NCBI GenBank assembly: GCA_013360395.1
Contig: JABWBQ010000008.1
Span: 1 to 64,000 of the forward strand
Length of the DNA: 64,000 nucleotides
Origin: Flavobacteriales bacterium
Lineage (GTDB): Bacteria; Bacteroidota; Bacteroidia; Flavobacteriales_F; PHOS-HE28
Reading direction: 5' to 3'
The translations under genes and the position numbers were made by a program. The notes under the pieces are model-generated. The model saw only the letters and a list, made by a program, of their open reading frames with translations, made no database searches and was not told the DNA's origin. Within the stretch, counting starts at the first letter, position 1; each line of letters opens with the position of its first letter. This document shows positions 1-8,694 of this stretch, piece after piece.

Positions 1-438
1 GGGTGTGGTGGGCCGGTCCGCGGCGAGGTACAACCCGCCGGCCAGCAGCAGGGCGGCGGCGCCACCGACCGCCCAGCCCACCAGGGAACTTCCGGTCGTC
101 GCGGCCGCACCCTGGCCCAGCCGACCTTCAATGACGTTCCAAGCGGCGGTCGGGACCTCCGCTTCGTGGCCTGCGAAACGTTCGCGCAGCAGGCTGTTCA
201 CGGGGTCCGCCTGGCCCGCCCGGTGCTCGATGGCCTCCCAGAGGCCGGGGTCCACGGCGGTCTCATGGCCTGCGAACCGCTCGCGCAGCAGGTCGCACAC
301 CGGGTCGGTGCCGCTGGCCGCCGCCAGGGCCAGCTTTCCGCTGATGGCCTCCCACGTTCCGCGCGGAACGGCGACCTCATGGTCGGCGAAGCGCGCACGC
401 AGGGTCCGGGTCAGTTCATCCTTCCGCTCCATCGCCAT
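1..438 (-). CDS. Putative anti-sigma-like membrane protein with triple repeat (3' end outside window)
   Basis: The first 146 codons of a gene that runs off the window edge. Its start lies inside the 3' end of the sigma factor gene; ATG at 438 and ATG at 432 are both in frame, overlapping it by 23 or 17 bp. The product has three near-identical 20-residue units at about residues 13-32, 51-70 and 84-103. Each has the pattern L-R-x-R-F-A-x-H-E...W-x-x-I. One hydrophobic segment follows at about 118-139. A cytoplasmic domain, then one membrane span, placed directly after an ECF-type sigma gene, is what Bacteroidota anti-sigma-type proteins look like. The role is inferred from position and topology only. 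The periplasmic part is not visible, so an outer-membrane biogenesis or unrelated function cannot be excluded. Confidence 0.6.
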   Translation of the reverse strand, partial: MAMERKDELTRTLRARFADHEVAVPRGTWEAISGKLALAAASGTDPVCDLLRERFAGHETAVDPGLWEAIEHRAGQADPVNSLLRERFAGHEAEVPTAAWNVIEGRLGQGAAATTGSSLVGWAVGGAAALLLAGGLYLAADRPTTP

Positions 439-973
439 AGATGTCGGCCGCCTCCTTGGGCAGCAGTTTGCGCAGGTAGGCGCGCGCTTTCATGAACTGG
501 CTCTTCGAGGTGTTCTCGCTGATGCCCATCATCTCGCTGATCTCCTTGTGGGCGTAGCCTTCGATGGCGAAGAGGTTGAACACCGCCCGGTAGCCCGGCG
601 GCAGCGCCTGGATCAGCTCCATGAGCTCGTCGGTGCTCATCTGGCCCAACACCTGGGCGTCCTCGCTGTGCAGGTGTTCGGCCTCGGTGAGGTCCAGGCT
701 GTGGTCGTAGGGTTTGTTCCGCCGGATGTGGTCCAGGGCGGTGTTCACCATGGTGCGCGCGATCCAGCCCCCCAACGGGCCGTCGCCGCGGTAATGGTCC
801 ATCTTCTGGAACACCTTCACGAAACCGTCCTGCAGGATGTCCTGTGCCTGCTCGCGGCCCGGGGCGTAACGCATGCAGATGCTCATCATCTTGCGGGCAT
901 AGCTGCGGTACAGCTCCTTCTGGGCCAGGGGGTCGCCCCGGAGGCATCCGTTCACGAGCTGTTCGTCGGTCAT
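416..973 (-). CDS. RNA polymerase sigma-70 family (ECF-like) sigma factor
   Basis: A 185-residue protein with the two-domain layout of small ECF sigma factors. A region 2 helix bundle spans about residues 15-85, including an acidic stretch around EQAQDILQDGFVKVF and the GWIARTMVNTALDHIRR segment. A region 4 helix-turn-helix lies at about 112-172 (LPPGYRAVFNLFAIEGYAHKE, then ISEMMGISENTSKSQ). It would direct RNA polymerase to an alternative promoter set. I chose the ATG at 973 (MTDEQLV), where homology begins, over an upstream in-frame ATG at 1024 that adds a low-complexity leader. The anti-sigma-like gene downstream overlaps its stop codon, so the two are probably translated in a coupled way. 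Confidence 0.88.
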   Translation of the reverse strand: MTDEQLVNGCLRGDPLAQKELYRSYARKMMSICMRYAPGREQAQDILQDGFVKVFQKMDHYRGDGPLGGWIARTMVNTALDHIRRNKPYDHSLDLTEAEHLHSEDAQVLGQMSTDELMELIQALPPGYRAVFNLFAIEGYAHKEISEMMGISENTSKSQFMKARAYLRKLLPKEAADIYGDGAEG

Positions 974-1125
974 TTTCGGTCCGGCAGCAGGCTTCCGGGT
1001 GGAATGATGCGATCCACCGGCCAAAGGTTGCCCGGCCCCTGCAAGTTACGGCACCTTCCGGGGTCCGGCCACGGCCGTGGTCGGCCGGTGCGCGGCCCTG
1101 CGGTCCCCGCGGGCGAACGCCACCG

Positions 1126-1133
1126 TACCTTCG
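1126..1133 (+). promoter_or_regulatory. Probable -7 box TACCTTCG for the thioredoxin-like gene
   Basis: A G+C-shifted form of the Bacteroidota TAnnTTTG -7 element, 29 nt before the ATG at 1163. The same octamer recurs before many genes here, including both tRNAs. Confidence 0.45.
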
Positions 1134-1162
1134 TGCGTCCTTTGCAGACAACAGGACCGAAC

Positions 1163-1792
1163 ATGAAGACCGCGATCGCACTTTCCGCCGCAGCCCTGCT
1201 GGGCATGGCCCCGCACGACGTACTGAAGGACCTGAACCTGGGCGACCCGCTGCCGCTGCCCGACCACCGCATGCTGGACGTGAGCGGCCAGGAGAAGAGC
1301 CTGAAGGAGCTGGCCGGCCGCAACGGTCTGTTGGTGATCTTCACCTGCAACACCTGTCCCTTCGTGGTGGGTACCGAGGACAGCGAAGGCTGGGAGGGGC
1401 GTTACCCCGGCCTGGGCGTCCTGGCCCGGCAGCACGGCGTGGGCATGGCGCTGGTGAACAGCAACGAGGCCAAGCGCACGGCGGGCGATGGCTACGAGGA
1501 CATGCGCAAGCGGTACGAGGAGAAGGGCTACAACCACTACTACCTGCTGGACCAGGGCCACCGGGTGGCCGATGCCTTCGCGGCCCGCACCACCCCGCAC
1601 GTGTTCCTGTTCGACAAGGACCTCAAGCTGGTGTACAAGGGTGCGGTGGACGACCGCGTGGAGAAGGCGGCGGACGTGAAGCAGCCCTTCCTGCGCAACG
1701 CCATCGTCAACCTGGCCGAAGGCCGCGCGATCGATCCTGCGGTGACGCGCAACATCGGCTGCAGCATCAAGCGCGTGGAGCACACGCATTGA
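1163..1792 (+). CDS. Exported thioredoxin-fold (redoxin) protein
   Basis: A 209-residue protein of the thioredoxin/AhpC-TSA superfamily. A short hydrophobic N-terminus (about residues 1-16) suggests export. The active site is C62-N-T-C65 followed by PFV, at the end of the first beta strand, and a cis-proline segment (TTPHVFLFD) comes later. The C-terminus has the GCSIKR motif seen in Bacteroidota redoxins related to TlpA/ResA. It is probably a periplasmic thiol-disulfide oxidoreductase or peroxiredoxin-like enzyme; the substrate cannot be read from sequence. The ATG at 1163 gives the signal-like start; the long upstream in-frame extension lies opposite the sigma gene and is not coding. A hairpin follows its stop, so it looks monocistronic. 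Confidence 0.8.
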   Translation: MKTAIALSAAALLGMAPHDVLKDLNLGDPLPLPDHRMLDVSGQEKSLKELAGRNGLLVIFTCNTCPFVVGTEDSEGWEGRYPGLGVLARQHGVGMALVNSNEAKRTAGDGYEDMRKRYEEKGYNHYYLLDQGHRVADAFAARTTPHVFLFDKDLKLVYKGAVDDRVEKAADVKQPFLRNAIVNLAEGRAIDPAVTRNIGCSIKRVEHTH

Positions 1793-1806
1793 GCGGCGTG
1801 CTGTGA

Positions 1807-1850
1807 ACAACAGGCCTGCGGCCGCTCCACCGGGGCGGCCGCGCTGTTGA
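1807..1850 (+). terminator. Strong hairpin between redoxin gene and purD
   Basis: GCGGCCGC at 1818-1825 pairs with GCGGCCGC at 1835-1842 around a 9-nt loop. An outer stem, CAACAG/CTGTTG, adds six pairs. There is no long T tract, only a short A-rich tail. It starts about 15 nt after the redoxin stop. Confidence 0.6.
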
Positions 1851-1910
1851 AAAGAGGTGCCCGCGCGCACGGTGCGCACTTCGTTCCTTTGTGCGAAAGG
1901 CGAAGCGGAC

Positions 1911-3218
1911 ATGAACGTGCTGCTGATCGGTAGCGGGGGACGCGAGCACGCCCTGGCCTGGAAACTGGCCCAGAGCACCCTGCTGGACACCCTCTTCATC
2001 GCCCCGGGCAACCCGGGCATGGCGCGCCACGGGCGCCTGGTGGACCTGGACCTGCACGACGGCAGGGCGCTGCGCCGCTTCCTGCTGGACAACCGGATCC
2101 GCTATGTGGTGGTCGGTCCCGAGGGACCGCTGGTCGAAGGGCTGCACGACCGCATCGCCGATGACCCCAAGCTGGCCGAGGTCACCGTGATCGGCCCGCG
2201 CGCGGCGGCGGCCCGGCTGGAAGGCAGCAAGGACTTCGCCAAGGAGTTCATGTTCCGCCACGGCATCCCCACGGCCGCGCACCGCACCTTCGGCCCCGGC
2301 GAGCTCAAGGAGGCCGTGGCGCACCTGGAGCGCGTGAAGCCGCCCTACGTGCTGAAGGCCGACGGCCTGGCCGCCGGCAAGGGCGTGGTGATCACCCCGG
2401 ACCGGAAGGAGGCCGAAAAAGTCCTGCGTGACATGCTGGAGAAGGGCCGCTTCGGCGCGGCCGGCCAGCGCGTGGTGATCGAGGACCATCTGGCCGGCAT
2501 CGAGGTCAGCACCTTCCTGATCACCGACGGTCGCGCCTTCAAGATGCTGCCTTCAGCCAAGGATTACAAGCGCATCGGCGATGGCGACACCGGGCCCAAC
2601 ACGGGCGGCATGGGCGCGGTGAGCCCCGTGCCCTTTGCCGACAAGGACTTCATGCAGAAGGTGCACGACCGCATCGCGGCGCCCACCATCCGCGGGCTGC
2701 AGCAGGAGGGCATCGCCTACCAGGGTTTCCTCTTCATGGGCCTGATGAACGTGGGGGGCGAGCCGTATGTGATCGAGTACAACGTGCGGCTGGGCGATCC
2801 GGAGGCCGAGGCCATCCTGCCAAGGCTGCGCAGCGACCTCATGGACCTCTTCGAGGGCATCGCCACCGGGACCCTGAGCGAACGGCATGTGGACGTGGAC
2901 GACCGCACCTGCGTGAGCGTGGTGCTGGCCAGCGAGGGCTATCCCGGGGAGGTGACCAAGGGACGGCCCATCCACGGGCTGCAGGAGGTGCGCGGAGCCC
3001 ATGTGTTCCATGCCGGCACCGCCGAGGGGCCGCAAGGACCGGTGACCTCCGGCGGTCGCGTGCTGGTGGTCACGGCCATGGGCAAGGACCTGGAGCACGC
3101 CATCCTGAACTGCTACACGCAGGCGGCAGGCGTCACCTTTCAGGGAAGACAATTGCGGACCGACATCGGCCAGGACCTGGTGCGCCAACCGGCACGCCCG
3201 GGGACCGTGCAGGCCTGA
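1911..3218 (+). CDS. purD: Phosphoribosylamine-glycine ligase (GAR synthetase)
   Basis: Catalyses ATP-dependent joining of glycine to 5-phosphoribosylamine, the second step of de novo purine synthesis. The 435-residue protein is full length for the family. It starts with [15 protein letters not shown], the PurD N-terminal nucleotide-binding loop. An ATP-grasp domain follows ([13 protein letters not shown]), then the signature [12 protein letters not shown], and the metal/ATP-binding [13 protein letters not shown] near residue 300. The ATG at 1911 is where family similarity begins; an upstream in-frame extension has no support. Another purine gene, purQ, lies 1.3 kb downstream, separated by two membrane-protein genes. 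The purD/small membrane protein/DUF6427 neighbourhood recurs in Flavobacteriales as I recall it. Confidence 0.96.
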   Translation: MNVLLIGSGGREHALAWKLAQSTLLDTLFIAPGNPGMARHGRLVDLDLHDGRALRRFLLDNRIRYVVVGPEGPLVEGLHDRIADDPKLAEVTVIGPRAAAARLEGSKDFAKEFMFRHGIPTAAHRTFGPGELKEAVAHLERVKPPYVLKADGLAAGKGVVITPDRKEAEKVLRDMLEKGRFGAAGQRVVIEDHLAGIEVSTFLITDGRAFKMLPSAKDYKRIGDGDTGPNTGGMGAVSPVPFADKDFMQKVHDRIAAPTIRGLQQEGIAYQGFLFMGLMNVGGEPYVIEYNVRLGDPEAEAILPRLRSDLMDLFEGIATGTLSERHVDVDDRTCVSVVLASEGYPGEVTKGRPIHGLQEVRGAHVFHAGTAEGPQGPVTSGGRVLVVTAMGKDLEHAILNCYTQAAGVTFQGRQLRTDIGQDLVRQPARPGTVQA

Positions 3219-3228
3219 GGGCAGGAGG

Positions 3229-3411
3229 TCAGAGCATGCCGCCCTCCTCCTTGGCCTTGCGGTTGAACCGGCCCTGCAGGCGCAGCCAATAAACGATGCC
3301 GAACCCCAGCACGCAGGCGAAAAGCACCGGCGGCATCCAGCCGAACGGGGTGAGGAACCACTCGAACGTGTTCTGCAGGAAGTGACCGATGCCGAACCAG
3401 ATCTGTTGCAT
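3229..3411 (-). CDS. Small single-span membrane protein (DUF6341-like)
   Basis: A 60-residue protein with aromatic-rich N-terminal residues (FLQNTFEWFLTPFGW), one strong transmembrane segment at about residues 26-43, and a basic cytoplasmic tail (RFNRKAKEEGG). Size, composition and position beside purD and a DUF6427-like gene match the small DUF6341 family of flavobacteria. That match is from memory of the neighbourhood, not a search. A -7-like box TATCTTTG lies at about 3435-3442 on the same strand, about 23 nt before the ATG, supporting a real gene. Its function is unknown. It converges on purD, with 10 bp between the stops. Confidence 0.65.
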   Translation of the reverse strand: MQQIWFGIGHFLQNTFEWFLTPFGWMPPVLFACVLGFGIVYWLRLQGRFNRKAKEEGGML

Positions 3412-3454
3412 GGTGCGCGTGCTTGAGGCCCGCCAAAGATAGGGGACCGACCGG

Positions 3455-4432
3455 ATGCTCGTACGCGCCTATCGCACCTACCAACCCGCGCTCCTGCTGG
3501 GCCTGCTCCTGCTCGCTCCGGCGGTGTGGTCCGGTCCTTTCGTCCAGGGGGTGCCGCTTCCGCAGGGCCCGTACATGCCGGCCTACCGGCCCTTGGCACA
3601 GGCATTCGCGCTGTGGCCCTGGGCCGCGCCGCTGGCGGGCGCGCTGGTCACGGCGGCCCTGGCCCTGCAACTGGACCGGCTGGCCAACGACCGAGAGCTG
3701 TTCGAGCGGCACCATCACCTGCCGGCCCTGCTGTTGCCGTTGTTGCTGGCCACGGGTCCCTTGCGCATGGCCCCCGATCCGGCGATGCTGGGCATGCCGG
3801 CCGTGCTGCACGCCTTGCGCCTTGTGTGGGGAACGCAGGGAAGGCATCAGGTCCTGGGCGCCCTGTTCGACGCGGGTTGTCTGGTGGGCGTGGCCGCCCT
3901 GCTGTACTTTCCCTACGTGTTCCTGGTGGTGGTGCTGTGGGCCTCGGTGGCCGTGATGCGCCCCTACGCCTGGCGGGACTATGCGGTACCGCTGTTGGGC
4001 ATGGTGCTGGTGTTGGTCATGGCCTGGGGCGTGGTGGCGCTGACGGTGGGCCCGGGTGCCTGGGCCCCCTTGAGCACCCTGTCCCTGCGCACGGCCGATC
4101 CGGCACCCACCCACTGGCTGCGCGACCGCTTGGCGCCGTCGACCGTGGTCGTGCTGTGGGCCTTGGCCGTGCCGAGCATGGCCGGTGTGTACCGGCGCAG
4201 CATCATGCGCGAGAAGAACGTGCGCGCCTCCTTCCTGGCATTTGCATTCACGTGCCTGCTGCTGCTGGGCTTCGCGGCCCTGCTGGGGCACCCTCCATCG
4301 GCCGTGCTGGTGGCCTGCCCCCTGGCGGTGGTGCTGAGCTACCCCCTGCAGGCCGCACGGCACCTCTGGCCGGCCGAACTGGCCGTGGCCGTATTGCTGG
4401 TGGCGGCCGTGGCCGGCCCTTGGTGGGGCTGA
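3455..4432 (+). CDS. Polytopic membrane protein (DUF6427-like)
   Basis: A 325-residue, strongly hydrophobic protein with roughly eight to nine predicted membrane spans separated by short polar loops. The segment with LFDAG...VGVAALLYFPYVFLVV, followed by Y-A-W-R-D-Y-A-V-P, resembles the conserved core of DUF6427 proteins in Flavobacteriia. Those commonly sit beside purD and a small membrane protein. No enzymatic motif is visible, so no function is assigned. It is divergent from the small gene at 3229-3411. A new promoter box and start (purQ) follow its stop within 45 bp. Confidence 0.65.
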   Translation: MLVRAYRTYQPALLLGLLLLAPAVWSGPFVQGVPLPQGPYMPAYRPLAQAFALWPWAAPLAGALVTAALALQLDRLANDRELFERHHHLPALLLPLLLATGPLRMAPDPAMLGMPAVLHALRLVWGTQGRHQVLGALFDAGCLVGVAALLYFPYVFLVVVLWASVAVMRPYAWRDYAVPLLGMVLVLVMAWGVVALTVGPGAWAPLSTLSLRTADPAPTHWLRDRLAPSTVVVLWALAVPSMAGVYRRSIMREKNVRASFLAFAFTCLLLLGFAALLGHPPSAVLVACPLAVVLSYPLQAARHLWPAELAVAVLLVAAVAGPWWG

Positions 4433-4433
4433 G

Positions 4434-4441
4434 TACCTTTG
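4434..4441 (+). promoter_or_regulatory. -7 box TACCTTTG upstream of purQ
   Basis: An octamer fitting TAnnTTTG, just after the stop of the preceding membrane protein gene and 34 nt before the purQ ATG. It suggests purQ is transcribed independently. Confidence 0.5.
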
Positions 4442-4475
4442 GCCCCGCCGTTCCCCAAGGCGCGGCCCATCGGTC

Positions 4476-5165
4476 ATGAAGTGCGGCGTCGTCATCTTCC
4501 CGGGCTCCAACTGCGACGAGGACATGGTGCAGGTGCTGGAGGCCCAGGGCGGCGGTCCGGTCGAGCGGCTTTGGCACAAGGAGCACGACCTGCGGGGCTG
4601 CGACCTGGTGGTGCTGCCCGGCGGCTTCAGCTACGGGGACTACCTGCGTTCGGGGGCCATCGCGCGGTTCTCGCCCATCCTGCAGGAGGTGGCGGCCCAT
4701 GCCGAACGCGGCGGGCTCGTGCTGGGCGTGTGCAACGGGTTCCAAGTGCTGTGCGAAGCGGGACTGCTGCCCGGCGCGTTGCTGCACAACGGGGGCCAGC
4801 GCTTCATCTGCCGCAACGTGCACATCACCCCGGCCACCAAGCGCACGGCGCTCACGTCGGCCATCGCACGCAAGGTGCTCACCATCCCCATCGCGCACGG
4901 CGAGGGCCGCTACCACATCGATGCCGCCGGCCTCAAGCGCCTGAAGGACGGCGACCAGGTGCTCTTCCGCTATTGCGATGCCGAAGGGAATGTGCACGAG
5001 GAGGCCAACCCCAACGGCAGCATGGACCACATCGCGGGCGTGTGCAACGAAGGCCGGAACGTGTTCGGCATGATGCCCCATCCGGAGCGTGCGGCCGATG
5101 CCCTGCTGGGCAACACCGACGGCATGGCGCTCTTCACCGGGCTCCTAAAGGCCGTCGCCGTCTGA
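4476..5165 (+). CDS. purQ: Phosphoribosylformylglycinamidine synthase subunit PurQ
   Basis: Class I glutamine amidotransferase subunit that supplies ammonia to the PurL synthetase for FGAR to FGAM conversion in purine synthesis. The 229-residue protein is full length. The nucleophile is C86 in GVCNGFQVL; the other triad members are H202 and E204 in MMPHPERA. The N-terminus has the family motif FPGSNCDED. A stand-alone PurQ implies a separate small PurL and PurS elsewhere in the genome. Its last 21 bp overlap the 3' end of the convergent CotH-family gene, with no room for a terminator between them. Confidence 0.95.
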   Translation: MKCGVVIFPGSNCDEDMVQVLEAQGGGPVERLWHKEHDLRGCDLVVLPGGFSYGDYLRSGAIARFSPILQEVAAHAERGGLVLGVCNGFQVLCEAGLLPGALLHNGGQRFICRNVHITPATKRTALTSAIARKVLTIPIAHGEGRYHIDAAGLKRLKDGDQVLFRYCDAEGNVHEEANPNGSMDHIAGVCNEGRNVFGMMPHPERAADALLGNTDGMALFTGLLKAVAV

Positions 5166-7193
5166 GACCACCGGCACCAGGAGCGGCCGCACCTTCCGGT
5201 CCCCGGCGGGGTCCGCCCACGCCCCCGCGGCATCCTCCCGGCACCCTTCCCAACCCAGCAGCCGCATGCCCGGCGCAGGCAGCGCCTCCAGCCGCAGGGG
5301 TGCGCCCGCGAAGCCGGTGATGCTGTGCCGGCCCGGCGGGAGCACGATGCCGTCGAGCAGCACGGTCCCTTGGGCATTTTCCGGGACCAGGACGGAGACG
5401 GTGCCCAAGGAGGTGCCCGTGAACTCGGCCAGATGGCGCACCAGATGTCCGGGCCGGCGCAGGGCGTGGGCGCGCAGGTCGGCGTGGCTCTCTTCCGGGG
5501 TGGGCATGGCCATGCGACGGTGCCAGAGGGCGTGGTCGGCGCGCATCAGCGCGGCATGCGCCGCGAACAGGCTGTCGGCCAGCGCGGCGGCAGGGGCGGG
5601 TGCCAGCACGGTGGCCAGGAGCGTGGCCGTTCGCGCCAGCAGCAGCGGGCGCAACTGCGGATGGTCCAACAGGGCGGACAGGTAGGGGGCGGCCGGGAGC
5701 GGCGCCTGGGCGATGCGGCTTGCCGAGGGGTCCTCCGGTGGGGCCCACAGGTCCATGTCGTACAGCACCCAGCGCCACCGGCCTCCGGGCTGTGCGGGGC
5801 GCCAGCAGCGCATGTTCAGGTCGTGATCGGCACGGCCGGACCACAGGTCGAAACAGGCCAGTTCAACCAGGCTCTCCAGATCGATGAGGGCCTCCAGGCT
5901 ATCCAGCGGGGCCCGTCGCGCCAGCATGCCCAAGGCCCGTTCGTAGGCGGTCCGGTCCCCCTTCACCACGCGCCCCTCGGGACCCTCCACGATGTCAAGT
6001 CGCTCGGCCCCGGTGCGGGTCAGCAGGAGGTCCTCGTTCTTGGCCGGCATCAGGCGATAGGCGCCCTGCGGGGTGCCGTTGAGCGTCAGCGGCATGGGCG
6101 TTCCGGGCTGCACGTCCAGGCGGTCGCCTGCGCGATGCACGGCCGCAGTGGCGAACAGGTTGCGGAGCAGGGCATGGGGGGTGGCGTCGGCACGCAGCAC
6201 CACGTTGCGCCACGTGCTGCCGTCGGGAAGCGGAAGGCTGTGCCTTCCGTCGGCGGTGCTCAGGTTGAAGGAGCGCTTGGGCAGGCTTCGCGAGCCGGAT
6301 CCCGACAGGCGGAGGCGCACGGCCACCGTCGCGGTGTCCCCCAGGCCGGGCAGGGCCACCCGTGCGGGCCGCACCCAGGCCGGCCCTTTGCGCACATGGT
6401 TGGCGCGGTCCCCCTCGATCATCAAGCCGTGCTGCGGGTCGAACAGCTCCGCCGGGTCGATGCAGAGGGCGGCCTCATCCGGAGCCGCGCCCCTTCCGCG
6501 CACCCAGGTCTCGCGGCTGGGCAGCAGGTCGTCGCGCCAGGCCACGGCCCGCAAGGTGCGGTCGGCGGGCAGGGCCATCGGTCCGTGGGCGGTGGTACCG
6601 TGGGCCCGGGAGGGCGCGCTGCCGTCCGTGGTGCAGACCACCGTGCAGCCCGGGCAGGTGGAGAGCACGAGGCCGTCCGCCGTGTGCTGCACGATCGGTG
6701 CCGGTGCCCGGCCCTGGATGCGCTGCACGGCGCGGTTGGGCGTTCCCGGGCCGGGGAGGGGCAGATAGCTCCAGGTCCCCGCCCCGTCGGGCAGGCGGCC
6801 GATGGAAACGTCCGGTGGCACCGCCCGCCAGCGGAAGGCATCGAGCAAGCGGTTGCCGCCCGCGGCGAAGAGCAACAGTTCACCACCCGCCGCCGGCAGG
6901 TGCAGCAGCGCTCTTCCGTCGGTGCCGCGTCCATGCACCACCACCACCCGGTGCCGGCCTGGCGGCAGGGGTGGCTGGGCCGGCAGCGTGACCCGATAGT
7001 GGTCCCGGACCAGCAGCATGCCTTGGAGGTCCACGGGCAGCGGATCGGCATTGTACAGTTCCACCCAGCCACTGTCCGCCGGGTGCACCATCGGCAGCAC
7101 TTCGTTGATCCTTACGGCCTGGGCGGACGCATCGGGCACGGAACACCACGCCAGCAGCATCGGCAGGACACGGCAAGGCAGGCGGATGCGCAT
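5145..7193 (-). CDS. Secreted lamin-tail / CotH-family protein
   Basis: A 682-residue exported protein. A signal peptide spans about residues 1-26 (LLAWC...ASAQA). A lamin-tail-like domain follows (RINEVLPM...GWVELYNA...), with a chitobiase-type segment (CTTDGSAPS) near residue 200. From about 300 to 600 comes a CotH-like region; the segment ADHDLNMRCW...WRWVLYDMDLW matches the family's D...N and W-x-x-x-x-x-D-x-D motif. CotH proteins are atypical kinases, and in environmental bacteria this domain set sits on secreted surface proteins. I prefer the ATG at 7193 over 7223 because it opens directly on the signal peptide. There is no clear T9SS sorting domain. It overlaps purQ tail to tail by 21 bp. 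Confidence 0.75.
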   Translation of the reverse strand: MRIRLPCRVLPMLLAWCSVPDASAQAVRINEVLPMVHPADSGWVELYNADPLPVDLQGMLLVRDHYRVTLPAQPPLPPGRHRVVVVHGRGTDGRALLHLPAAGGELLLFAAGGNRLLDAFRWRAVPPDVSIGRLPDGAGTWSYLPLPGPGTPNRAVQRIQGRAPAPIVQHTADGLVLSTCPGCTVVCTTDGSAPSRAHGTTAHGPMALPADRTLRAVAWRDDLLPSRETWVRGRGAAPDEAALCIDPAELFDPQHGLMIEGDRANHVRKGPAWVRPARVALPGLGDTATVAVRLRLSGSGSRSLPKRSFNLSTADGRHSLPLPDGSTWRNVVLRADATPHALLRNLFATAAVHRAGDRLDVQPGTPMPLTLNGTPQGAYRLMPAKNEDLLLTRTGAERLDIVEGPEGRVVKGDRTAYERALGMLARRAPLDSLEALIDLESLVELACFDLWSGRADHDLNMRCWRPAQPGGRWRWVLYDMDLWAPPEDPSASRIAQAPLPAAPYLSALLDHPQLRPLLLARTATLLATVLAPAPAAALADSLFAAHAALMRADHALWHRRMAMPTPEESHADLRAHALRRPGHLVRHLAEFTGTSLGTVSVLVPENAQGTVLLDGIVLPPGRHSITGFAGAPLRLEALPAPGMRLLGWEGCREDAAGAWADPAGDRKVRPLLVPVVSDGDGL

Positions 7194-7301
7194 CGGGCCA
7201 AAGTTGGGCAAGGTGCGGTGCATGGCGGTGTGCTGCCCTGGGGCAGTGTGGCTGCCGGCCGTACTGCTTACCTTGCCGGCACTTCAACCTGAACCGCACC
7301 C

Positions 7302-8693
7302 ATGCGCCATTCGACCCTGCTTCTCCTGTCCGGCCTGGCTTTCAGTGCCATGGGACAAGGAACGATCACCAACGTGCAGATCACGCCGAACCCGCTCACC
7401 GAATGCACGTTCATGAACGTGACCGTGATCGGGACCATCCCGGGGAACGCCCAGGTGACCGGATTCGTCCCCGGGCAGAACGGCAACACGATCACCATCG
7501 TGCTGACCGCCACGGGCAGCGGGGGCGGCAACGGTTCGTTCAACCAGCCGCTGCCCCCGCTGGGTCCCTATCCGGCCGGGGCCTACACCATCGCGGTGTC
7601 GCTGGAGCTCAACGGCACCATCACCGACACCGAGACCCTGTCGCGCACGGTGCAGCCCGGAGTGAACCCGGATGCCGGCATGGACGCTTCGGTGCTGGGG
7701 GTGTGCGATACGGACCCCGACTTCCTGCTGATCAATGAGCTGGGTGGCTCGCCCGATCCGGGTGGGGTGTGGACGAACCCGATGAACCAACCGCACAGCG
7801 GCAACTTCAACCCCGGCACCGATCCGGCCGGGCTCTACCTGTACACCATCGAGGCGCTGGCACCGTGCAGCACCGTACAGAGCAGCGTGTACGTGGAATA
7901 TGCGCCCAACAGCGATCCGGGTGACGACGGCGCGGTGACCGTGTGCGTGAACGGGGCACCATTCGACCTTTTCGCCAACCTGCAGGGCAACCCGGAGACC
8001 GGCGGCACCTGGAGCGGCCCCAGCCCGGTGGTGAACGGCCAGTACGACCCGGCCACGATGACGCCCGGAGCCTATGTGTACACCGTACAGGGCATGGGCA
8101 ACTGCGGCGATCCGTCGGCCACGGTGACGGTGACCGAAGCCAACCTGCCCAACGCCGGCACGGCCGTGCCCATCACCGCCTGCGCCACGGACACCAGCCT
8201 GACGCTCAGCACCGGCCTCACCGGCAACCCGCTGCAGACGGGCGTATGGCTCGATCCGCTGGGCTTCCTGCTGGGCCCGTACAACGTGGTCATCAACCCG
8301 TCCATCTACGGAGCGGGCAACCACAACTTCCGCTACGTGGCCACCAACACCTTCTGCCCCAACGACACCACCACGGTGCCGGTGACGCTGCTGGCGGCGC
8401 CGTGCGACATCAGCGTGCAGGAGCAGTTCGCCGGGGTGACCCGCTTCACGGTGATGCCCAACCCGGCGCGCGACCGCGCGACGATCGAGGTGGCCGTCGT
8501 CGCCGGCATGGGCGCGGTACGGCTGGAACTGCTGGGCACCGACGGTCGCTCCTTGCGTCGCGAACGGTTGGCGGGCAACGGCCGCACCGACCTGCGCCAT
8601 GAACTGGACCTGGTTGGCCTGGAGGCTGGGGCCTATCTCGTGCGCCTCACCACCGACCGCGGGAACGTCTCGCGCACCTTGGTGGTGGAGTAG
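7302..8693 (+). CDS. T9SS cargo protein of unknown function
   Basis: A 463-residue secreted protein: signal peptide at about residues 1-19 (LLLLSGLAFSAMGQ), then several immunoglobulin-like beta-sandwich stretches of roughly 80-90 residues. A type A T9SS sorting domain lies in the last 80 residues or so (FTVMPNPARDRATIEV ... LEAGAYLVRLTT). The C-terminal domain would take it through the type IX secretion channel for release or attachment at the surface. No catalytic motif is visible; a structural or adhesive role is only a guess. A -7-like TACCTTGC lies about 25 nt before the ATG. A 73-bp inverted-repeat element begins 2 nt after its stop. Confidence 0.85.
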   Translation: MRHSTLLLLSGLAFSAMGQGTITNVQITPNPLTECTFMNVTVIGTIPGNAQVTGFVPGQNGNTITIVLTATGSGGGNGSFNQPLPPLGPYPAGAYTIAVSLELNGTITDTETLSRTVQPGVNPDAGMDASVLGVCDTDPDFLLINELGGSPDPGGVWTNPMNQPHSGNFNPGTDPAGLYLYTIEALAPCSTVQSSVYVEYAPNSDPGDDGAVTVCVNGAPFDLFANLQGNPETGGTWSGPSPVVNGQYDPATMTPGAYVYTVQGMGNCGDPSATVTVTEANLPNAGTAVPITACATDTSLTLSTGLTGNPLQTGVWLDPLGFLLGPYNVVINPSIYGAGNHNFRYVATNTFCPNDTTTVPVTLLAAPCDISVQEQFAGVTRFTVMPNPARDRATIEVAVVAGMGAVRLELLGTDGRSLRRERLAGNGRTDLRHELDLVGLEAGAYLVRLTTDRGNVSRTLVVE

Positions 8694-8694
8694 C

